NCBI RefSeq assembly: GCF_002127325.2
Contig: NC_035433.2
Coordinates: forward strand, 16,666,611-16,730,610
Direction: 5' to 3'
Length of the DNA stretch: 64,000 nucleotides
Origin: Helianthus annuus
Taxonomy: Eukaryota; Streptophyta; Magnoliopsida; Asterales; Asteraceae
Shown: piece after piece, positions 56,284 through 64,000 of the stretch
How positions within the stretch are numbered: position 1 is the stretch's first letter
How the letters are laid out: each line of letters opens with the position of its first letter
The notes under the pieces: generated by a model
Seen by the model: only the letters and a program-made list of their open reading frames with translations
What the model was told of the DNA's origin: nothing
Databases searched by the model: none
Made by a program: the position numbers and the translations under genes

Positions 56284-59214
56284 CTAGTTATGGAAGAGAT
56301 GTGGGTATTTTCTACGGAACTCATCCTTCCGTTCCCAGGTATACTCAGGCCCTTGCTTCGAGTTCCACCGGACTTTCACCAGCGAGATTTTGTTATAACG
56401 TAGTTGTTTGGTCTTCCCGTCTACTATCTCTACCGGTTCCTCCACAAAGTGGAGTTTGTCATCAATTTGCGCATCTTCTAACGGTATAATAGTTGCTTCA
56501 TCCGTGAGACATTTCTTTAAGTTGGATACGTGGAAGACATCATGAATTGTGCTCAGTTCACTTGGTAGTTTCAGTCGGTACGCTACAGATCCAACCTTAG
56601 CAATAATTTCATACGGCCCAATGTATCTCGGAGCCAACTTTCCTGTCTTGCCAAACCTGATCACTCCTTTCCACGGTGACACTTTTAACAGTACTTTGTC
56701 ACTTACTTCAAACGACAATGGTTTCCTGCGAATATCGGCGTAACTTTTCTGCCAATATTGGGCCGCTTTCAGTTTACTTTGGATCTTTTGCACCTTGTCT
56801 GTCGTCTCTTGAATTAGTTCAGACCCCGTGAGTTGAGTATCGCCCACTTCAGCCCAACAAAGTGGCGATCTGCACTTCCGGCTATATAGTGCTTCGTACA
56901 ATGCAGCTTGTATGCTACTATGATAGCTGTTATTGTAAGATAATTCAATGAGGGGAAGATGCTTATCCCAACTTCTTCCAAAGTCTAGGGTGCAAGCACG
57001 AAGCAGATCCTCTAATTTCTGGATAGTTCGTTCTGATTGGCCGTCGGTTTGGGGATGGTAAGCCGTACTCAGGTCTATTCTAGACCCCAAAGCTTCTTGT
57101 AACTGTTGCCAATAGTGTGAAGTGAAATGACTATCACAGTCTGAAATGATTGCAACTGGTACCCCGTGTCTAGCCACAATTTCATTCGTGTAGATCTCGG
57201 CCAATTTCTCGGTGTTGTAGGTAGTACGAATCGGAATAAAGTGCGCCGATTTGGTTAGTCTATCTATTATTACCCAAATCGCATCATGACCTCGGGGTGT
57301 TTTTGGAAGGTGGGTCACGAAATCCATCGTGATTTGCTCCCATTTCTGTTAAGGAATTTCGGGTTGCTGTAACATTCCCGAGGGTTTCTGGTATTCTGCC
57401 TTAACCCGGGCACAAGTCAAGCATTTGCTCACATACTCTGCTACGTCCTTTTTCATACATGGCCACCAATAAAATTCCTAAGGTCGTGGTACATCTTGTC
57501 TGTACCGGGGTGAATAGAGTACTTAGATTTATGAGCCTCATCCATAACCAGTTGATGTAGGTCATAGAGAGCAGGAATCCATACCCTATTTTTGAAATAC
57601 AACACTTCATCCGGTTTCCTTACAAAATTCCCTTCATTTCCATGTAAGTTTTCGCTATTTAGTTGGCCCTCCTCCAAAGCTTCCATTTGAGCATTACGAA
57701 TCTGCTCTTTAAGACTGGTTTGAACAATCATCCCAAGAGCTCGCACTCTGAGTGGCTTTACTCGGTCTTTTCTACTCAAGGCATCGGCTACTACGTTAGC
57801 CTTACCTGGTTGGTATTTTATTTTACAGTCGTAATCGTTCAATAGCTCCACCCATCTGCGTTGTCTCATATTTAGCTCCTTTTGATCGAATATATGTTGG
57901 AGGCTCTTGTGATCTGTATAAATTGTACATTTCGTACCATACAAGTAATGCCTCCAGATCTTAAGTGCAAAATCACTGCGCCCAGCTCTAAATCATGCGT
58001 CGTGTGATTCTTTTCATGTACTTTTAGCTGTCTAGACGCGTAGACACGCAAGCAGTGACCTTGTTTCTTTGCATTAGGACACATCCAAGCCCTTGCCGAG
58101 ATGCGTCACAATATACGATGCAATCATCGTTGCCTTCGGGTAACGACAGGATTGGAGCTTCACATAACTTTTGTTTTAACAGCTGAAAAGCTATTTCTTG
58201 TTCTTTGCCCTATTCGTACTTTCGATCTTTCGGTGTCAAGGCAGTTAAGGATTGAGCAATGCAGGAAAAGTTTTCAATATAGCGACGGTAATATCCAGCC
58301 CATCCCAAGAATTGGCGTATCTCTTTCGGAGACTTAGGCGCTTGCCAATTCTTAATAGCTTCGATCTTACTAGGGTCAACATGAATCCCTTGTTGATCTA
58401 CCACATGTCCTAAAAATTGCACCGCTTGTAACCAGAAGTCACATTTTGAAAGCTTGGCGTACAACTTCTTTTTCCTCAATATCTCTAGTATGGCTCGTAG
58501 ATGGTGCTCGTGTTCCTTTTTACTCTTGGAATAGATCAAAGTATCATCAATAAAGACTATGACGAATTTATCTAGATATGGTTTACAAACTCGGTTCATG
58601 AGGTCCATAAATACCGCGGGTTCGTTGGTTAACCCAAAGGGCATAACCAGGAACTCATAGTGACCGTACCGAGTTCGAAAGGCTGGTTTAGGGATATCTT
58701 CCTCTTGAACTTTCACTTGATGATAACCGGATCTAAGATCGATTTTGGAAAAGTAACAGGCTCCTTGCAACTGATCAAATAAATCATCGATTCGCGGAAG
58801 AGGATATCGATTCTTTATGGTAACCTTGTTCAGCTCCCGGTAGTCAATACACATCCGAAAGCTTCCATCCTTCTTCTTTATGAACAAAACTGGGGCTCCC
58901 CAGGGAGAATAGCTGGGACGGATAAAACCACGATCAGGTAACTCCTGTAGTTGTGTGGATAGCTCTTGCATTTCAGACGGTGCAAGATGGTACGGAGCTT
59001 TAGCGACGGGTGCCGTTCCTGGTATGAGGTCAATCCGGAACTCGACTTGCCTATTGGGCGGCAATCCGGGCAATTCCTCCGGGAACACGTCGTGGTATTC
59101 GCGTACTACCGGAATGTATTCTATGCGTTTTTCAGTTGGTTCTTTCGTCATGATACTGGCTAAGAACACATCATATCCCTGACGGATACATTTTAATGCC
59201 TTGAGATGGGACAC
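56284..59214 (-). pseudogene. Element E pol: RT, RNase H, integrase, chromodomain
   Basis: 58210-59214 holds the RT ([20 protein letters not shown], catalytic [10 protein letters not shown]) and ends at a TAG in place of a tryptophan codon. RNase H is split by frameshifts among 58084-58210, 57872-58084 and 57453-57944 ([16 protein letters not shown]). The integrase zinc part ends in a frameshift near 57453, and a TAA near 57350 precedes the integrase core. The core, GPY region and chromodomain are intact at 56284-57327 ([20 protein letters not shown] to [37 protein letters not shown]). Confidence 0.9.
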
Positions 59215-60817
59215 AAAGTTCAGTCTGGTGCCTAACTTCTCTCCCTATATCATGATCACATTATCCTGGGACACTAGAATCTTTACCACCTTTTGTTTAC
59301 ACAACACTTCTACATGATTCTTGGACATCCAGTCCATTCCTACGACAATGTCGAAACTACCCAGTTCTACGGGTAAGAGGTCAATAGAAAACTGGTGATC
59401 GTTAAAGGTTATAGGGCAGTTAAAAATGAGTTGGTAACTAGTGATCGGTTTCCTGTTGGCAGTTCAATTGAATATGGTTGTTTCAAGTCAGTAGCAGGCA
59501 TATTCAACAATGGCAAAAATGCAGTCGAAACATAACTCCTATCCACGCCCGTATCAAAATTACTGAAGCAAACTGATCCGCAACGAGGAACGTACCTGTC
59601 ACCACATTCGGATCTTGGCGTGCGTCACCAGACCTAAGTATAAAGGCACGACCTCGAGCTGCATTTGAGGTAGAAGCTTGGCCCTGCGTATCCCTTCCTG
59701 CTGGCTGTTGAGCAAACTTTGGGCAGCTTCTTCAGAAGTGCTCCGTACTGCCACATCCGTAGCAAGTACGGGGGTAGGTAATCTGCTGCGTTGGTGGTTG
59801 GGGTCGTTGCTGAAGAGGCTGAGGCCCTGGGTTTGGAAACAGTTGGGTTCCAATAGTGTCTTACAGTTTCGGGTATAATGTCCACTTGTATGGCACCTCA
59901 AGCAGTTCCCTGCTTGACATGCACCATATTGGTGCAAAATGCACTTGTTGCATTTTGGGGTTGTTCCTTTATAGCCCCCAGAGTTTCCCGTTGGTGTAGT
60001 CATGGCGTAGCTTTGACTAGTGGCTCTCCCCCTCTTCGATATGGCTGCCCCCGCTCGACTACTTTCCGGGGCCTCTCGCTTATTTCCTGCCGGCTTACCC
60101 GGCATTGTCAAAATCTTGCGTCTAACCATGTCGTACGTAACTGTGCCTGACCTAGCTACCACTCCGTACATGGTCAGGTGCTCCACCGAATTAATGATAC
60201 TTCTTACTTCCGGGGCCAGTCCCCAGATATACCTCTCGATCCTCTTGGACTCCGGTCGAACCATATCTGGCAAGATGCGTGCCAGTTCATTGAAGCAATT
60301 TGTGTAACCTGCATGATCCGCACCTTGCATCTGCAGGTTCCAAAACTCATGCTCTAGCTTCTGAATTTCGTGAGCTGGGCAGAACCTTTCTCATTAGTAT
60401 CTTAAGATCATCCCATGTCATAGCATTAATCGCATCCTGTCCGCGAGATTGCACAATAGCATTCCACCAGTTCAAAGCGTGGTCGGTAAAAGTGCAAGTC
60501 GTATACTTTACCGCATAGTCACCCGGACAATTACTTATGTTAAGGACCGATTCCGACTTCTTGATCCATTTCACAAACCCGTTCGGTCCTTCAGTTCCAT
60601 TAAACTCCATTGGTTTACACTCCATAAAGTGTTTATACGTGCAACCTGGCCTAACATTGTTTTTATTATTGTTCTGACCTCCCGACCCTGGTTGCGGGTT
60701 CGCATTGATGCCGACGTTAACCTGCGCCACGATAGTGGGGATAACGGCTTGAAGTTGTTGTGCTTTCAGTTGGGCAATTTCTGCCTCTGACATTTGAAAT
60801 ACACGTTTCGGGGCCAT
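59215..60817 (-). pseudogene. Element E gag and protease
   Basis: The gag starts at ATG 60817 (MAPKRVFQMSEAEIAQLKAQ). A frameshift near 60350-60370 joins it to 59599-60330, which has a CX2C...C cluster (CNKCILHQYGACQAGNC) and a knuckle CLRCHTSGHYTRNC. Another frameshift follows near 59850, where the parallel frame 59634-59885 picks up the homology. The protease active site reads FDTGVD near 59545-59560, with the surrounding frame broken several times. It is non-functional. Confidence 0.85.
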
Positions 60818-62281
60818 TCTATTATAACAAATAGATATGTATGCATCAAGGTCACGTTTTCAAGCACCCTATACCACAAAATTTCGTCGCACACATAATC
60901 TCACAACCCGTATATCCAAAATCATCATCACATATATAATAACATCTATCAAATTTTGCACACAGACTTAACCCATAAGGGCTAGTGCCTAAATGCGTCA
61001 TCAAAACTGGTCACCAAAGTGGCGTACGTGCATCATACCACGACAGCAAAAACTACGAAAATATGGAAGTACTACGACTGCATCACTACTTCGACATGGA
61101 CATAACCTAGAATCAACAATCCACAGATGTACACATAAGCACGTATTGCACACAACCTTGATTTTTAATTTTTAAAAACTTTTCCACAACTGTTAAGTTA
61201 GCGTTTACATTCCCGCTCTCTCCTCTCTCTCCGTGGCGTTTCCGTGAATAACCAACTGAAATCTGAAACACTCATTAATCGAAAAAAAGAACACAATGTA
61301 ACCGACGGTCACGTGAAACGATATTTCACAACGCAAAGCGTTCCAAGGAATCTGTATCATCAAAAAATTTATACCCAATGGAACCGAATGACAACAGGAA
61401 GGGTAACTTATTAACGTGCTCCATGCCATCTCCATAACCCGGAGATCGTCATATTCAGATATAACATATATCGAAACATGTGCTAAGGAATACCACGAAG
61501 CATTCTAGTATCACACGACGTGGAGGCTAAAGCCAATATTGTAAACAGAAGAGGAATCCAGCGAACAATCAAATGGATCGTGGATTCACGAACGAAAAAG
61601 TTTCGTAAGATGTTTAAACTCTACGACTGTATAACAATCGAATGTGAAGTAATGAGAAGTGGAGTAAGGATCCATACACGTCCTCCCAGTGTATCATAAC
61701 GACCTGAGCGTTCTTTGGGTATCTATGTTCTTTTTGAAGTATCACTCTAGTATATAATCAACGTTATAGTAGCTATAAGAGTAGAGTTAGTGAGATCGAT
61801 AAAGTCTTGAGTTCTCACATCATAAAGTATAAGTAACAACTGTGTGAGTGATAGGAATCAAACTCTAGTGTATATTAAATTTGTGATCAGCAGGAATGTG
61901 GAATGGACTGTAATACTAGTTTTCTGCCTATCACTAAGGCACATGTAGTAACGTATAATCCACCAATCCCAATTCATGTATCAATCTACACACAAACATC
62001 CACACACTATCACCTTGGTACATGCATGTATCACTCCACATATTTAAGCGTGTTTATTACCACGACTTTCCCAACACCGCCTCGTATGAGCAAGTCTGTT
62101 ATTACGTTTCGGACCATAATAACCCACTTGCCCCACAAGGCCATCCTGGTACTCGCCACATACTTTACAGTGTTCATTAACTACTTTTAGTAGTGGTTAA
62201 TTTTGCAGTGATGTCCACTAAGGTCCGAGCCTGGAGTTATAGTCTAGGTTTCCTTAAAGGCACCTAATTCTCTATAACCAA
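60818..62281 (-). other. 5' untranslated leader of element E
   Basis: This 1.46-kb stretch lies between the primer site and gag. Open frames on both strands are short and unrecognisable. Nothing else is seen. Confidence 0.65.
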
Positions 62282-62295
62282 TGGCTCTGATACCA
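62282..62295 (-). other. Primer binding site of element E (initiator Met tRNA)
   Basis: The plus strand reads TGGCTCTGATACCA, 5 bases from the LTR at 62301. Confidence 0.94.
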
Positions 62296-62300
62296 TCTTC

Positions 62301-63235
62301 TGTCACACCCCGATTTGCAGCAGAAGAAAAAAAAACGTGGGATGCAAGAGACACCTCTGGTACAAGCACATTGTTTATAAAGACACTACATTTTATTAAT
62401 TACAAAATGTTGATTACATACTACATGTATGTCACAACTGCGTGTTCCCATGAACCACATAAGGCTTCTAAGTCGCATGTGTCTATCTCAATATTTGCCA
62501 ATAAACACGTCTTGAACAACATACACGGATCACATCAGTCTCAAGTTACCTGAAATGCATGTTAGTTTTAAAAAGGGTCAGCTAAACGCTGCTGGTGAGT
62601 TCCACTGGTTTGGTTGTTTCGTTTCAAAATGTATCAATATGTTTAATTGCACATATTACGGTTCATAGATGGAATTACACGAGAGCACAATCACAAATGG
62701 AATTTCACGAGGTCACAAACACCTTCAACGCGCCGGACCGTGTCACACCAGACACCTTCAGCTCGCCAGCCCGTAATAGAATCGACACCTTCAGCTTGCC
62801 GGACCGTGTCACAACGGACACCTCCAGTTTGTTGGTCCGTGTTACAATCAGCCGAGGTAGTTCGTGGGTTAGGCAATTCACATCATCAAAAGTTGGTGCA
62901 ATTAACACAGTTTGTAACATGCAAATTACTTCAAAACAGTAACACAGTTTGTACATGCACTTCACCCCAGAAAACAGGAAAACAGTTTAAAAGTGGGGTA
63001 AGGGAACTCACAGTGCAAATAGTAGTCTCGGCTAAAGAGTATTTAATCAACGAAATCAGCTTTAATAGCACACATGCAAGTAAGGACTCAAATCAGTATC
63101 TAAGTCGGTAATGGTTATAACTTGAATTTGGTCAGGAGTTTTCACCCCAGATTGAGTCTATAGGATACGGGTATGGTGATGGAGGTCAGGGTAGTATTAG
63201 TTTTCAGTTTGGCTTCCGGGCACCGGTTCGCGTGC
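62301..63235 (-). repeat. Right (5') LTR of element E, truncated
   Basis: It starts TGTCACACCCCGATTTGCAG and runs to CGGTTCGCGTGC at 63235, where homology to the left LTR stops abruptly. At 62740-62850 there are three copies of a 35-40 bp unit (CACCTTCAGCTYGCCGGACC core). The remaining about 2.2 kb of LTR is missing. Confidence 0.88.
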
Positions 63236-63661
63236 ACTTTTATATCATCTGATTTCTTGTCACTGTTTATATAATTTATAAAAGAAAACATTTTTACAAG
63301 GTTCATGATTTACTTTTGACAAACATTTTCTTTAAACTTAAAAGTCATGAACCCTAAATCAGTAAAACCTATGTATCTCACAGGCATTTTTATGCTGACG
63401 TACCTATTTTCACATGTGTTTTCAGGAGATGATGCATAGGATTGAGCAAGATACATTCAGGCGGACTTGGGCCTTAGTGACAATAAAAGATGCAAGACTA
63501 GTTAATTATGTTGTGTATTTCTGTTTTTAAGACATTGTAACCTCTATCAATTCAATAAAACAAAACTTAAATTTTCCATGTGTTATGAAACAATGATTCT
63601 GTTACAACACTCCCCGACGTTTCCGCCACGATTTGTTGTTTTACGTGGTCGGGGTGTGACA
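63236..63661 (+). repeat. 3' end of a plus-strand gypsy LTR
   Basis: The end CGACGTTTCCGCCACGATTT ... GGTCGGGGTGTGACA (finishing at 63661) is of the same family style as elements B and D but in plus orientation. No primer site follows. It directly abuts the broken right LTR of element E, so the junction at 63235/63236 is a rearrangement or an insertion border. Confidence 0.7.
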
Positions 63662-64000
63662 GTAACATTGGGTCACTCAAAAGGAAAGTCACCGTTCAAA
63701 AAACATAAAGTAATAAACCCACCGGAGCATCAAAACCTCTGTGGATTTGAAACCACCAACGTATTCAGATCCCCAAACTTTAAGCCATTTTCCAAGGAGA
63801 AGAATGATAATCTTCATAATCATTATCGATGTGCTTCACAATCACACCTAAATTACACTCAAAATCCTTCCAAAACTCTCAAACCTACCGGATGTAGCCT
63901 AAAATTGGGTATGCCATCGATTCAAACGCTCCATCTACCACCGCTCTTATCCACCAATTTCAGCCACTACTTGCCGGAGAGCAGAAATGGCTGCCAAACG
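63662..64000 (+). other. Unassigned open frame at the right edge, possible gene start
   Basis: One plus-strand frame is open over all 113 codons from 63662 to the window end. An ATG at 63911 in this frame gives MPSIQTLHLPPLLSTNFSHY and continues to the edge. A second ATG in another frame at 63987 has a good plant start context (GAAATGGCTGCC). The product resembles no family that I recognise; a Ser/Leu/Pro-rich start could be an organelle transit peptide. It may be the 5' region of a host gene or chance. Confidence 0.25.

Larger units (their letters stand above)
53806..63235 (-). mobile_element. Element E: degenerate Ty3/gypsy (Tekay-like) retrotransposon
   Basis: On the minus strand: truncated right LTR (62301-63235), primer site (62282-62295), leader, gag, protease, RT, RNase H, integrase with chromodomain, polypurine tract (56241-56254), and left LTR (53806-56240) that is cut at its outer end. 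Because the outer parts of both LTRs are lost, no target duplication can be seen. Coding is split into at least six pieces by stops and frameshifts, so this is the oldest or most damaged gypsy element in the window. Confidence 0.9.

Overview
The window is plant nuclear DNA, almost certainly from a dicot and most likely an Asteraceae genome. It is dominated by long Ty3/gypsy LTR retrotransposons of the chromovirus (Tekay/Del-like) type, with initiator-Met-tRNA primer sites, Helitrons, MITEs and a few short host-gene pieces. The family assignment rests on the style of the retroelements (several TGTCACACCCC / GGGGTGTGACA LTR families and a CCHC–ARID element) and is inference. No bacterial genes, CRISPR arrays, rRNA or tRNA genes were seen. 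Nearly all long open frames belong to retroelements, and every one of them is broken.

Layout. 1-6921: element A, a minus-strand gypsy element cut by the left edge, with two extra small ORFs between its 5' LTR and gag. 6922-9447: Helitron-derived DNA holding a hexokinase exon fragment and a 275-bp tandem repeat, ending in a clear Helitron 3' terminus. 9552-9821: the one plausible intact host gene, a two-exon gene for the complex I MWFE (NDUFA1-like) subunit, with a TATA box just downstream of that terminus. 9822-11376: host or unclassified sequence. 11377-44508: element B, a minus-strand gypsy element bounded by the 5-bp duplication GAAGG. It is a nest: element C (16516-25408) sits in its reverse transcriptase, a 4.27-kb gene-capturing Helitron (29221-33490) sits in its right LTR, and element D (35160-43777, plus strand, no gag-pol) sits further along the same LTR. 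44514-48477: host or unclassified DNA with three small MITEs whose ends and target duplications can be read, and the 3' end of another LTR. 48478-53805: a tandem LTR-internal-LTR-internal-LTR-internal array of a small minus-strand LTR retroelement that encodes a CCHC zinc knuckle, a dead Copia-protease-like segment and an ARID DNA-binding domain instead of a normal pol. 53806-63235: element E, a degenerate minus-strand gypsy element with two partly deleted LTRs. 63236-63661: end of a plus-strand LTR. 63662-64000: an unassigned open frame running off the right edge.

How the parts relate. Elements A, B, C and E encode gag, protease, reverse transcriptase, RNase H and integrase (chromodomain visible in B and E) and would once have been autonomous. 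Element D carries LTRs, a primer site and a polypurine tract but no proteins, and its LTR terminus matches that of element B, so it probably depended on B-like proteins. The Helitron carries exons from at least three unrelated genes, including a KUP/HAK potassium transporter. The most unusual item is the ARID-carrying LTR element at 48478-53805.
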